Shown here: piece by piece, positions 1 to 11,685 of the stretch
Layout: each line of letters opens with the position of its first letter
Position numbering within the stretch: position 1 is the stretch's first letter
Assembly: GCA_950106755.1 (NCBI GenBank)
Contig: OX467089.1
Span: 4,776,501-4,840,500 of the forward strand
Source of the DNA: Climacium dendroides
Taxonomy: Eukaryota > Streptophyta > Bryopsida > Hypnales > Climaciaceae
DNA length: 64,000 bases
Direction of reading: 5' to 3'
Position numbers and translations under genes: made by a program
The notes under the pieces: generated by a model
Databases searched by the model: none
What the model saw: only the letters and a program-made list of their open reading frames with translations
Told to the model about the DNA's origin: nothing

Positions 1-7
1 CCATGGT

Positions 8-150
8 TCTAGGATATTTATATTATAGGTATCTTTGTTATAAGTACCTTTGTTATAAGCACCTTTGTTATAAGCACCTTCCATACTTGTAGGGTACTTA
101 TATTATAATTATGTATATTATAGGCACCTTCAATAGTTGTAGATTATAGT
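8..150. repeat. Direct repeat copy A, TTATAAG/CACCTT-rich
   Basis: A ~140-bp AT-rich block built from internal iterations of the word GTTATAAGCACCTT and TATTATA. A second diverged copy lies at about 622-755 in the same orientation. The two copies flank the foldback at 161-589. No coding potential is seen. It may be the edge of a larger repeat that starts before the window. Confidence 0.7.
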
Positions 151-160
151 ATAGGTGGCT

Positions 161-589
161 AATTATGGCCATATTCATTGAATTGAGACAAAATGAACAT
201 TTTGAGACTTCAACCCTATAATTCAAGACCTCTATTTTATGAAATTAAAGGTTTGTAAATGTATTAACATATTAAAGTCTCAATTATGACCATATTTGTT
301 ATATTGAGACTTTTGAAACCAAGAATAAATAATGCTCAAATAGTGATTCTAAAATGAAATTCTAAAAGTTTGTATTGTTACCTATTTGTAAACAAATAAT
401 AATAAAGAGATAAACCAGTTTATCTTCAAGTCAAAGATAAAAATGAAACTGTGAAAAGTCTCAATATAACAAATATGGCCTTAATTCACCCAAAAAATTC
501 AATATCAAACACTTATCATCATCTAAATGTAAAGTCAAAGATAATATGAGACTACAAATTGTCTCATTTTAATGAATATGGCCTTAATT
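161..589. mobile_element. Foldback / MITE-like element
   Basis: Outer arms 161-189 and 561-589 are inverted copies (about 26 of 29 bases match; core GGCCATATTCATT). Inner arms 288-315 and 453-480 are also inverted copies (about 26 of 28; core ATATTTGTTATATTGAGAC). The structure would fold into a long interrupted hairpin. It carries no ORF and sits between two direct repeats. No clear target duplication was identified, so the class is uncertain. Confidence 0.65.
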
Positions 590-621
590 ACATTATAGGT
601 GTCTATGTTATAAACACCTTT

Positions 622-755
622 CACAATTATTGGATATTTATATTATAAGTATCTTTGTTATAAGTACCTTTGTTACAAGCACCTTCCATGCTTATAGGGT
701 ACTTATATTATAATTATGTATGTTATAAGTACCTTCAATAGTTGTAAAATACCTA
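622..755. repeat. Direct repeat copy B, TTATAAG/CACCTT-rich
   Basis: Second copy of the 8-150 block, matching it across its length with scattered substitutions and one missing internal iteration. It lies just after the foldback at 161-589, in the same orientation as copy A. Confidence 0.7.
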
Positions 756-875
756 CTTTTATCTAAACTCAAGGCTTGTAGGCTTGCATTTCTAGGCTTA
801 CATATTAGCATTGTTGAAACCACTATCATGAAGTTTTTGAGTAAATAGTCTCTCAAGTAGTGAATGAACAAGTAA

Positions 876-1810
876 GTTAACCCCTAATGCCCCAAACGCC
901 TTTTTTGGCATTATAGATATTTTGGGCAGCTCACTACAAATGGAATTTTTATTTTTTTTCTTTGAAATTTTCACACAACATGTGGTCAAGGAGTAACTTT
1001 TAAGGCCCAACAATTTTCGTAACTTTTGACTACATGATTAAAAAGTTATTGCATGATATGTATTTTTTTGCGAGGTCGGGCAGTTTGGGCAGATCTAAAA
1101 AAATCACTTTTTTAAGAAATAAAAATTTGAAATTGGTCCTTTATATTTACATGTAGGTGGAAAGATATGAGTAATTCCATTTTGATTAATGAGATGAAAG
1201 TTATGAGGATTTTTAGTTGTGGATAGTTATGAAATCTCTACTCTAAAATAAACTTTGAAGTCCTTTACTGAACTCATTTTTCAAAAAATTTGAAAAAAAA
1301 TAAAAACATTGGATGTAGATTGTTTAGTACAACAATACAACCATTGGGATTGGCATTTTTCAATTCCATTGATGAATTCTTAATAATTTAGTATTTTGAA
1401 TCATTCTTGACTTCTTTGTACTTATTGTTTTTTTCCTATATGTTGTACAATTCCAAATGATCCAAATTTTTTCAAGCATGTAGCTAACTTGCCTTGAAGA
1501 ATGAATTTAAAAACGCACCACCATTTTGGACATTTTTTCATACAAATGTGACCTTGTGAAGTGCAGCTGCCCGATTTTTGGCAAGGCAATAAAAAGACTT
1601 TTTGTCAATTCAAACACTAATATCTTGCAATCTACACAGTGGAAATTTCTGAAATTTTTTCCACATCTTCTCAAACCAGTGTACTACGAGATCCTACAGT
1701 CAGATGTGTCCAAAAATGTTTTTTTAAAAAAAAATTTGGTACTTATACTAGAAATGGCAGTTTTGGAGTGGTTTTGGTGAAAACATAGTCAAAATCCTTT
1801 AGGGGTTAAC
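876..1810. mobile_element. Non-autonomous TIR element, GTTAACCCC family, copy 1
   Basis: The element starts GTTAACCCCTAA (876-887) and ends in its inverted copy TTAGGGGTTAAC (1799-1810); length 935 bp. The right third (about 1600-1790) shares words such as ATATCTTGCAATCTA and TTTTTTCCACATCTTCTCAAA with the element at 54,735-55,662, and the same terminal words occur at 13,191-13,738. There is no transposase ORF. The palindromic GTTAAC at the ends makes the exact target duplication (TTA/TAA) ambiguous. Confidence 0.7.
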
Positions 1811-3508
1811 CATTAAGAACTTTAAAGCTTTCAAAATGGTATTCACCAATAGGGAGACCAATTCATGATCTTGTTTGTAGTATATCAATGATTTGCAATA
1901 ATGTACTTTATACTGATAGAATAAATGATGTAGTTCAAAATACATGTACATTGATTTATTCATTTGCTCTTATAAAGATGGAAATAAGGATTGAGAATTG
2001 TTATATGAATGTTACATGAACACATGGTGAGCTCAAATGTACTAATACATTTTTAAAATTATCATTGTCCTAGTCATCCAAAAACTTCAAAATGTACATG
2101 TCCAATGGAATATGCTTGAATTCACAAACCCCAATAAATCTACTCTTTATGTTTGGAATTGCAACCATAGGGGCCTACAAAGAATCATTCATGTTGTACT
2201 TCACAAAGTTTCAATGCAATGTCAATGTTAGAATGATCGAAGTTGACCAAAATTGTCAAAATGAATCTTCCAAAAAGAGCTACAAAGTATGGACATCCAA
2301 ATGGGTAAGTGCCCACTTTAATGAGTATTCTATGTGATCTAAAGCTTTTAGAGGATCATTTCATTCTTTGTGCCCAAAGTAATATTTATAATAAAAATAT
2401 TTATAATAAAAATATTTATAATTAAATAATATTTTCTGCATAAAGTATTAAAAACTATTTAGATCTTAAAAAAAAGCTGTTAATTTAAAAAATAATATTT
2501 TTTGTTAAAATATTTTTATATTAAAAATTAATTAAAATTAAAAATCCAATCTAATGTGGATAATAGACATCCATATCAGATTCACATCAGATTTCATATT
2601 AACTTTCTAAAATGCATTTTTTAATTTTTTAATATTGGAATAGTAACTCATAGCCTTACTCAAGCCAAAAATTTCCCCACAATATGCTTACAGGGCGCAC
2701 ATCTCCTAAATCAATATGTGCCTATTCTTGAAGAAATGATTTTTGAACATCATTCTATCCAAAAAACTTTGATAAAAAAACTTTGATTCTTCATAACTAT
2801 TGCATACAAGTAACAAACGATGTGTTCTTTGGTACATTGAAATCTTGTATCATTTGTCTTTTACAGAAAATATAAAATTTCTCCAATCCAACAACAAAAA
2901 AGGTTCTAAAAAAAAGTGGTAGTTTTGGATGTCCCTACCTCAACAATGGTGTGATCTATGGCTAAGGAAATAACTAAACTGTTGTTTGATTTTCTAAATA
3001 CATTCAATCCTTGTTCATTCTATTTAGTTCATGACATATTAGAATTATGGAGTCTTATTGAAAGACTAGAAAATTAATGTATTGTTTACTACACTTCAAT
3101 CTTGTTGCTTTACTGATTATTCAAAAAAAAAAAAGATTCTTGACAGTAGTCCCAATACTCACAATTTAGCAAAAAGAATTCGTTTACTCTGTAGCAAGGG
3201 TAAATGACACTGCTGGATGGTTGTCCATTGTTATTTTATTTTTATTTTTATCTCTGTACTGACCATGGCAACCAGGGCATGTGGCATAAATTAACATGAA
3301 GTCCAATCACATGTTAAGGTACAATCCCCATCCTCCCCAGACCCACAGACATTGTTATGTGAGACTCAATTTTATTTTGCCAAACTGGATTTGACTTTCC
3401 CATTTCTACCACAAATTCAAGCTCGTGGACTGACCACAATGCCTACTCAAAATAATGGAGCCTCACAAACTCTCCACATCTAAAACTTCCAGATGATACT
3501 ACCATTGC
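1811..3508. other. AT-rich intergenic DNA, nothing recognised
   Basis: AT-rich sequence with homopolymer runs and the triplicated word AATATTTATAATAAA near 2384-2420. Short open frames here have no recognisable domain and no codon bias that would support a gene. Confidence 0.5.
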
Positions 3509-3591
3509 ACTGCAAATTCAAACGCACTGCAAATTCAAACACACTGCAAATTCAAACGCACTGCAAATTCAAACACACTGCAAATTCAAAC
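3509..3591. repeat. 17-bp minisatellite, about 4.9 units
   Basis: Five consecutive units of ACTGCAAATTCAAACRC, with the 16th base alternating G/A between units, the last unit being incomplete. The alternation suggests that a 34-bp dimer was duplicated. No gene is nearby. Confidence 0.9.
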
Positions 3592-4422
3592 CTAAATTTT
3601 GTTCAAATGGTGGATTTTCAATGGAACTGCCAGCATTTTCATTCACGCAACTAAAACCTCACCTATTTTTATCAGTCCAAGTTTTTCAAGCTCCATCCAC
3701 TGGAAACTCCTCACCTTTTCAAAGTTCCTGGCACTTGATTTCAGAGTTTTGGACGCGTTCAAGCCCTAAGATCTAACACCTAATAGTAGTTCCCTAGTTT
3801 CCAAAGCTCCAAAGTGGAAGTGGCAAGTGGCAAGTGGCAAGTCAAATTTCCAGAGTTTCAGGCATGAGCACTTGTGGTTTTGTTTGTTTAAGTTATCAAA
3901 GCTTGGGGTAGGTGAAGAAGTCACAATTTTTTTGGAGTTCATCAGAAAACATGCCATTTGAATGAATTAAGACTGATGGACAATATATTTTCATTTTCCC
4001 CCAAATTCTCCCTGCTGTACCTACGTCAGATCAGCTCAGTGGCCCCGCCTGTCAGCCAAGAGACTTGGACTCCTTCAGTCCTGTTAATAAAAATGAAATT
4101 GTAACTTGGGATGGGGGGAAGGCCATGAATGAGTTCCAGGAAAGTTTCTGGGTTTGTCAAACAGAGTGCACAAAAGTTGTTACGTCCCAATTTTGTTGTC
4201 GGTGCAACAGTGTGTGAGGGTCCATTGCTGTAGGTTAACTTTGTACTTCAGCATGTACTTCGCAAAAGGACTCCATCAAGGTCCTACTTCCTTTTCTTTT
4301 TGTATGTAGAGATGATGTGGAGCACACTATGACATTTTTATATAAGGAGATTGTATTTTAATAACATTATATAGTAAACTTACCAATCACCATACAAACA
4401 AAATCAAATCCTTCTCCACATA
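3592..4422. other. Intergenic DNA without a supported gene
   Basis: Contains a short tandem GTGGCAA triplet near 3820-3841. No domain-bearing ORF, RNA gene or transposon terminus was recognised in this stretch. Confidence 0.45.
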
Positions 4423-4694
4423 AGGTAGGTACACCCCAAATCGTCACTTTTTGCTATTGAGCCTATTTTCTATTATTAGACTGGCCAAATTTTTATATGT
4501 TCTTGTTGGCAACTGAAAGGAGGTTCCAATGCACCAAAGAACGTGGCATTTGGATACTGTATGCAAAAGTTATTAAGGAACAAAGTTTGGTTCTAAAAAC
4601 GTTTCTTCCACATAGGTACAGAACTGATTCTAGAGACGTACATATAGTATAGATGGCAGTTTAAGGTCAGTGGCACATTTGGGTGTACCTACCT
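4423..4694. mobile_element. 272-bp MITE, TA-flanked, copy 1
   Basis: Begins AGGTAGGTACACCC and ends in the inverted copy GGGTGTACCTACCT, flanked on both sides by TA (4421-4422 and 4695-4696). A TA duplication and this size fit a Tc1/mariner-type (Stowaway-like) MITE. An equally long copy is at 6629-6900. Internal sequence aligns along the whole length with mostly point differences. Confidence 0.9.
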
Positions 4695-4696
4695 TA

Positions 4697-6626
4697 AATA
4701 TAAAGACTTGCATGTTTTGAAATTTGGCATGATTATTGAATGTCATGTTAAGATTCACTTTCAAAAAACAGAATGCAAAAGGATTCTTTCCAACAAATTT
4801 TATTGCAATTTAAAGGCAATGCACTTGAAATCTAGTCAAAAATTCCTTGTGCCCCTCTACCACACGGGGTGTGGTCATTGGGAGGTGATACGAAATTTTG
4901 TTCCCGTTACAATTAAATTAGTAGTTGAATTGTGCGGTTATTGTGCTATACTTAGCAACGGTTGTTGTGCAATTCTTGGATGCATGCGGTCAATGGCTTG
5001 TTTATTCTACATGATATCAAACTAACTAACCTAGTTAGACTCTCAAAGAATTAGGTGGTGTAAGGTAGTCTACTCTTAAAGTTACCCTTTAAAGTATGAC
5101 CACCCTAACCAACTGAATAAGCAACTGTAGACAAGATGTAGAGTTTAATAAGGTAAAAGAAATATTTCCACAGGTCTAGAGATAAAAATGAGGGAGATTA
5201 CCAAAATTAGGTTATTTTATTATTTGCATTGAAATTACCACGAATTTGGAAGGCAAAAGTTGGTCTATACCCATGTTCAATGTGTAGACTATTCCCAAAC
5301 CACTCATTTAAAAGACTACTTCTTGTTCAATTGGATACTTCAAACCAAGTATATGTGTCATGAAAAGAATGGAGGAATTGATGGATGGAAATCAAGAGCT
5401 CATGTTTTGAAATTAGCCCCATCCTCTCTTTAATTTCAAACCCCGTACTGATTGATGATGGGGTGATGGGTGGCTCTACCTTAAGCCTACCTAACTCATC
5501 ATTGACAATAACAGATATTTCAAGCAACATGTCACTTGTTTCTGGATAGGGGTTGCGTTTTGAATATGGCCGTTTGTAGAGCAGACTCCCTATGCCATGG
5601 AAGCATCACAGGAACCAACGTGGTGGTCCTACAATGTGGACTCCACATTGTAGAGTACACATTGTATACTCCACATTGTAGGATACTGTAGAACTCACGG
5701 CCTCTTTGAGGGTTCAACCTTCCTCACAGGGTTCTTCACCAGACTTTGACACAAAGAGCATGTAGAAAGCAGTCAGCATTGACTTTACACTAGAGCCTTT
5801 GACAAATTGCCCTGCATGCAAACATTCTCGACAGGAAGTAGAATATGGGCCCAGGGGGGGAAATGCGTGCAGGCTCATTAATTGGCCCTGTGAATGGATC
5901 ACACAAGTGGGTGGGTGACAACGAGCACAGTGTGAGGGATGGGCCATTGGGCCCTGGACTTTTAAGCTTAACTTACTCCAGCAAAAGATCTGAAGACTTG
6001 GAAAATCCTCAGAATTGTTAAATCAATTTGAAATAGTAAGGTAGTACTACGATATGGTTGAATCATTCTGTTCATGCGCCAACTAGTTATTTTCAATGCA
6101 AATCAGTCAACATGTGTATTCTAGTCCACAAAACGAAAAGCTGATAGTCAAATCAATTTTCTCATGTGATGGAGCCCTCCCCAGTTGATCTCTAGTTTTT
6201 CTCATGGCATGGAGCCCCCGTCCTCCTCCCCCAGTTGATCTCCAAGTTAATAGAATAATAGTGTCTGTGTGTAGACCCATCTATTAACTGGGGTACACAA
6301 ATTTCATGGCAAATGATCAAAAGCATCATACCTAACTCATTAATAAAAGAGACATTACATACCTTGCCTGCCTTCTTGCGAAAGAACCGGTCGCCTCACC
6401 CCTGCTTTGTAGAATATTTGGGTCATACCACATGAAATTGACAACCTCTTTGACCTGACTATAGTAAGTTGAAGCTTCAGATTAACAGAATTGTTATTTC
6501 AATTTGTTTTTTCAATTTAAAAAAGTAGAGGTGGTGCATTTCTTTTCAATTGTTTTATGTACAGTGGGTTTCAATTTTGGGTACTGAAGCTAGATGAAAC
6601 GATTTTCTGGCATGTTGGGGGCAAAC
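4697..6626. other. Intergenic DNA between the two MITE copies
   Basis: No supported gene. It contains a near-perfect palindrome at 5629-5653 and an imperfect tandem duplication around 6160-6245 built on ATGGAGCCC and CAGTTGATCTC. Open frames in 5327-5947 lack recognisable domains and overlap each other on the minus strand. Confidence 0.4.
5629..5653. repeat. Perfect 12-bp-arm palindrome
   Basis: Arms CTACAATGTGGA (5629-5640) and TCCACATTGTAG (5642-5653) are exact inverted copies around one central base. Further half-copies of CACATTGTA follow to about 5685. This could extrude as a hairpin; no function is assigned. Confidence 0.85.
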
Positions 6627-6628
6627 TA

Positions 6629-6900
6629 AGGTAGGTACACCCAAAACCGCCACTTTTGGCTACTGAGCCTATTTTCTATTATTAGACTGGTCAAATTTTC
6701 ATATGTTCTTGTTGGCAAGTGGAAGGAGGTTCCAACGCACCAGAGAACGTGGCATTTGGATACTGTATGCAAAAGTTATCAAGGAACAAAGTTTGGTTCT
6801 GAAAGCGTTTCTTCGACATAGGTACAGAACTGATTTTGGAGATGTACATGCAATATAGATGGCGGTTTAAAGTCAGTGGCACATTTGGGTGTACCTACCT
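6629..6900. mobile_element. 272-bp MITE, TA-flanked, copy 2
   Basis: Same termini (AGGTAGGTACACCC and its inverse), same length and same TA flanks (6627-6628 and 6901-6902) as the copy at 4423-4694. Differences between the copies are scattered substitutions, so they look like independent insertions of one family and not a recent tandem duplication. Confidence 0.9.
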
Positions 6901-6902
6901 TA

Positions 6903-8259
6903 AAGCATGCAAAGAGAGAAAAAAAATTTGGGCTCAACACTCAGCTGCAAAAAAGAGCTTGAAGGGATCTTGTATTTGATTCAAATTGTCCTCATGTTGG
7001 CATTAATTGATAATCTCATGTCAATACTAAAATTGGTTGGCTACCTTACATGGGTCACCTCAATGGAATTCTGAAATTTAGGATACAATCACCATTGAAA
7101 GAGGTCTTTATAGTAGCTCCAGTCCAACTAGGAACCAACAAGCCAATGGCATAATGTGTGGGCAATTAAAAAAACATGCCCCAATACAACCAATATTAAT
7201 CTCTCTTTATTCTTGAATCCATTACTTTTCATCCCTAGTTTAGCAATTTGGCAAAATATAAAGAGCCCACAAGTTGATTTATAAGAAAAGTCATAATTGT
7301 CATTCCTTTTCAAACTTTGTTATATGTACCAATAAATTAAAACTTCACTTTTTTGTAAGAAAAATCTTTTTTTAATGTATAATCTTTTCCTCTCCCTCTT
7401 TTAATAATGTGAAAAAAATCCATTTGAACTTTGATGCCACATTTAATTACTTATAGACTTTTGAAAGTTCATTATTAATAATGGTCATCATGCAAAACAT
7501 TGAGAGATCTATACAAATATCTAGAGATCTCATGACATTATTATCTAGAGATCTTGCAATGTTTTGTCCAAAATTCACTGAATAGTCCAAAAATAATTCA
7601 ATGTGACATTTCTCACTGGGGCGATTTTTTAAAATGTCACAGAAATGGACCCTCCATACTATACAGTACTGCGCTTGTTGCCGTCTCCGCATTGTCAGCT
7701 AGTTGGGGTAGTCGGTCTGAAACTTGGGGTGCCATCACCAAGTTACCATTGAAAAGAGGTCCTCACTCCTCACTCCTCAGCGCTGAGTTGGGGTACAGTG
7801 GAATGAGTCAGAAATACCGGACACGACCCGTAGTACGATCACTGTTGAAAGAGGTCGAGGTTGGGGCACACAATCACCGATTAAACTGCTCCACACAAAT
7901 TGATGCTGGCTACGATGAAAGCTAAACAAACATGAAAGAATAAAGATTTCATATCACCAATAAACTACTGCGCACGTACTTCAATCACTGTATTAAAAAG
8001 AGGTCCTCAGCGAACCAGAGGTCGGGACACAATCACCATTGAAACTTCTAAACATACATGAAAGTCTAAAGATTTCATATTGCCGAATAAACTATAGCCA
8101 TGAACTTCACGAAAGTCACAAAAAGATTGTCGGACAGAAATTTCTGTCCTAAACCTAGCCTTACAAAGCTTAGCACCTTTCAAGCAGCTAGGTGACTCAG
8201 CTTCACGAAAGTCGCAAAGGATGCAGTGAAACCTTTGAAATAGCTAAAGGTATCCCAGC
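6903..8259. other. Intergenic DNA with an iterated short motif
   Basis: The motif AATCACCATTGAAAGAGGTC or close variants recurs near 7088, 7735, 7845, 7985 and 8030, and the stretch 7920-7960 is echoed at 8050-8095 (CATGAAAG...AAAGATTTCATAT). This suggests a decayed local repeat. The 123-residue open frame at 7554-7925 has no recognisable domain. Confidence 0.4.
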
Positions 8260-8307
8260 TTCCTGGACCTACAGATTCCTGGACCTACAGATTCCTGGAC
8301 CTACAGG
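8260..8307. repeat. 16-bp tandem repeat, three units
   Basis: Three head-to-tail copies of TTCCTGGACCTACAGA, the last ending in G. It lies about 800 bp upstream of the oxidoreductase gene. Confidence 0.9.
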
Positions 8308-8982
8308 TTCAATTTTTTTTTTTAATCGCAAGCCATTACCAGAATTGTGGCATGTGCGTTTTGGCAACCTAAAGCATGTCATTACCATAATACCATTTTA
8401 ACAGGGCAAGGGAAGACACTTGGCAGCAATTCTAATACACAATGATTGATGCCTATGACCGGCAATTTCATTGTCTTGACAGATATCCGTGAAATCACGG
8501 CGCTTGCAAGGCTTGCAAGTTTTTTGGAAACAGTTCATGAGCACGCCCTACTTTCCATAATTAACCGGGCTCTTTAATCAACTGTTCCCTCGTCGGTTGA
8601 TCCATAACTGGGCGCATCAATCCAATTATTAACTAGTCCATAACCCAAGTTAAAACAATAATCGTGGTTGTGATTATTATACCCAATGTCATGTTTTACA
8701 AGCTAAACATTCTCAGCTTGACCAAACGATTTTTACTGAAACAACGACCCATTCAATTCATGCTCGGCTCAGCTTGAATTCTGTGTGAAACTTTCTCGGG
8801 AAAATCATGGAGGGACCACCGATAATATCTTCGACAAGCCAAAAAATACTGTAGTGAAAACTCTTTCCGTGCACAGACTCAGCTAGGGGTCACAGAGAAC
8901 CACCTTTTCTGGAAGCCCGTCCGACACGTATAATCTAGCGTAATCGCGCCGTACGGAGCAGTCTCCAGTACACAACTAGTTG

Positions 8983-8988
8983 TATAAG
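8983..8988 (+). promoter_or_regulatory. Candidate TATA box of the quinone oxidoreductase gene
   Basis: TATAAG in the context GTTGTATAAGAACC lies about 95 bp upstream of the start codon, giving a predicted 5' UTR of about 60-70 nt. The start codon at 9081 has A at -3 and G at +4. Position and context fit, but there is no transcript evidence. Confidence 0.45.
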
Positions 8989-9080
8989 AACCACGGTAAT
9001 ATTTGTGTTCTCACACTCTGCAATCAACTCTCTGAATCCATCTTTGGACTTACATTCTTCAAACTGTGATTGATCGAATC

Positions 9081-11384
9081 ATGGCGAAGTCGATGAGCGC
9101 CGCGCAATACTCCAAATACCACGGCGGTCCATCAGCTCTGGAGGTATGAATTGAATCCCCCAAGTCTCGCTTACATCGATCACTGATTGTACTCAGAGAT
9201 CAAGTAATTTCATTCAAGCTTCCGTTCCAGCTAGATGCGCGCATACATGCTTCATGCTCATGGCTACTTCTCAGTGGTAAAAACAGACCTATATGTATAC
9301 GAGATCGAGATCTGGATCCTGTTTTCATTTCGAGCCAAGCGGCGTCTTGTGGAATCCTCCACCTTCAAACTTGTGTCTCCAATTACTTTCCAAGGCAGAA
9401 ATATCCCGTGCAGAGGGCTCCCACCATCATCGCGATCGGTGAAGCCCAGTTCTTGATCGACGTTGTTTGAGGGGAGGGTAGAATGGGGAGAGTGTATAAA
9501 TCGCACTGCAATTAGTTCTCTAGTAATTGCTGTAATGGTTTGTGATTGGGAGGAGAAAGGCGTCTTGATTTGCAATTTCTTTACTTCTGCATCCCGTCCG
9601 CGTACACTTAGCTTCACTGGATCCGTGCGCAAAAATGAAGTACTTGGTAATTAGTAGTCGGTTTTGGTGCTCATGCTGTGGTCGCCGATCAACGTGCAGT
9701 ATGTCGATGTGCCCTTGCCAATTCCCAAGGAGGGCGACATGCTGGTGAAAGTGGAAGCCACCAGTGTGAACATCGTCGACTGGAGGATCCAGGATGGATT
9801 GCTGAAGCCCATCCTCCCTCGAAAGTTCCCTCACATTCCAGGTTAGACGAATTTCCTTCGAGCTAGCTACCAGCTCGCTGCATACATAGTAGCTGGATCG
9901 TAAACTGCTAGTCCACTCGCAGAAGTTGTGAGTTTCCTGCAATTCAGTCTCAGTCTCAACTCAGTCTCAAAGAAATGGAACTATAAAACTGCGAGGATAT
10001 ATTGGTTAAGTTGCTACTGGGCCTGCAAAGATGTTCATGGTTTATGGGGAGTTGCAGGCACTGATATCAGCGGCGAGGTGGTCAGCGTCGGACCAGGGGT
10101 GGAGGGCTTTGCACCTGGTGACAAGGTCCTCAGTTGGATAGATTTACTGGTAAGAATCTGATGAATGCAGCCTCCAAGGAAATAGTAATACCGTAGACTT
10201 CAATTCATTTGAATTTTGCTTTAGTTCAACTTCACCTGAGCCTCTGTTTCATCCGCATTCGTTCGTGCTGCCCCGAAGTGCAAGCCGCATGAACGAGCAC
10301 ACAAGAACTCTCAAGAAATTTTTCATGTGTACGGAGAAGTCTGAAACGTTGAAGTTTTAGGCTGTATCGGGTTTTGGATGAAATTCTAACACGCACACAA
10401 TCACTGGTTGGCCCGTGTAGAGAGGTGGTGGATTTGCAGAGTATGCTCTGGCTCCCGTGACGTCCACGGTGAAGAGACCACCCAATGTTACAGCTGTGGA
10501 GGCTGCATCTCTGCCAGTTGCTGCCATGACGGCCCTCCAAAGTGCCATCAAACTGGTTGGGCTCAAGCTCGACGGATCAGGCCCGAAACTTAACATTCTC
10601 ATCACCGCCGCTTCTGGAGGGGTCGGCCTCTTCTGGACCCAGGTATAACCATGTTCAAACAACAGCGCATACATTCTGGAATTCCAATTCAAAGCACGTA
10701 TGTGTCGATCAGTGCTTTGAAATTCGAACTTAGTGATTTCGTAGTTTACTTGACCTTTTGATTAGTCATGATAACACAAATTCTCGATGAATGTCCCCCA
10801 TGCCATGAATGCGAGATGTCACTGTCTAAATCAACAATTCAAAGTAGACTCAGTGTGCAGGTTTTGATGAGTTGATGAAGCGTGACCTAATTTTCCACCC
10901 TTATTGAGAGCAGATCGCAAAGCTAGCCGGTTGTTTCGTAACAGCCACCTGTGGAGCCCGCAACATGGAGCTTGTCCGAAGCTTAGGAGCAGACGAAGTG
11001 TTGGACTACAAGAGCCACGACGGAGCCAACTACAAGAGTCCGTCGGGGAAGAAATACGACGTGGTGGTGCATTTGGCCCCCTACCAACCCCTGGAAGCCT
11101 TCACAGCCCAGCTGACGAAGCAAGGCAAGGTCATCGACATGACCCCAACGTTGAAGACAGTGCTTCGAAACTGGTACAATAAAATCACTTTCTCGAAACA
11201 AAGCTTTCTGCCGTTCGTCCTGGATGCCAAGAACACGACCTTCTTGCAGACGGTCACCGACTTGGTGGCAGAAGGCAAGTTGAAAGTGGTGGTGGACTCG
11301 ACGTTCTCCCTGGCCAAAGCCAGAGAAGCATGGACCCGAAGCATCGAAGGACATGCCACAGGGAAAATCGTCTTGGTCATGTGA
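9081..11384 (+). CDS. CEQORH: Quinone oxidoreductase, chloroplast-envelope type (ceQORH-like)
   Basis: Five exons with GT-AG introns join into one 990-nt frame: 9081-9143, 9700-9841, 10058-10149, 10421-10642, 10914-11384. The product is 329 residues, the usual length of plant ceQORH proteins. The family belongs to the zinc-less medium-chain dehydrogenase/reductase superfamily and reduces quinones or reactive alpha,beta-unsaturated carbonyls with NADPH. Seen here: the GroES-like N-terminal half (GTDISGEVVSVGPGVEGF, GDKV), the Rossmann signature AASGGVG near residue 190, then TCGARNMELVRSLGADEVLDY, and the C-terminal GHATGKIVLVM. There is no catalytic-zinc ligand set. The short N-terminus lacks a cleavable transit peptide; in Arabidopsis ceQORH reaches the plastid envelope through a non-canonical internal signal, so the same is inferred. 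No stops or frameshifts were found. This is the only convincing host gene in the window. Confidence 0.93.
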
Positions 11385-11685
11385 AGACGAGATGACACTG
11401 ATGCAAGAAGCATCGACTCAAGCTCTCGTGTAATGTACAATCACTAAAATAAGAATGAGCTCATTTTGGCCTGTTTTCGAGCTTAAATCCTCTGAAGCCA
11501 ATATGTTTGGACGTAACCAGACCTGGCTTAATTCGTTATGATTCAGTTCAATTAGATTGCGATACGTACAGACGAATTCAATTAGACTGCGATTTCAATT
11601 AGATTGTGATAAAGGAAAATTAGATCCCTCTTCATGTATGAATTTGATATCAGTGTGTATTATAAATTCCAAACTCCATCTTCAT
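11385..11685. other. 3' flank of the oxidoreductase gene
   Basis: Presumed 3' UTR and downstream DNA. AATAAG near 11,447 is a possible polyadenylation signal. The word CAATTAGATTGCGAT is repeated around 11,550-11,610. Confidence 0.4.

Noticed and set aside
7554..7925. 123-residue plus-strand frame as a gene
   Set aside because: No recognisable domain and built partly on a locally repeated motif.
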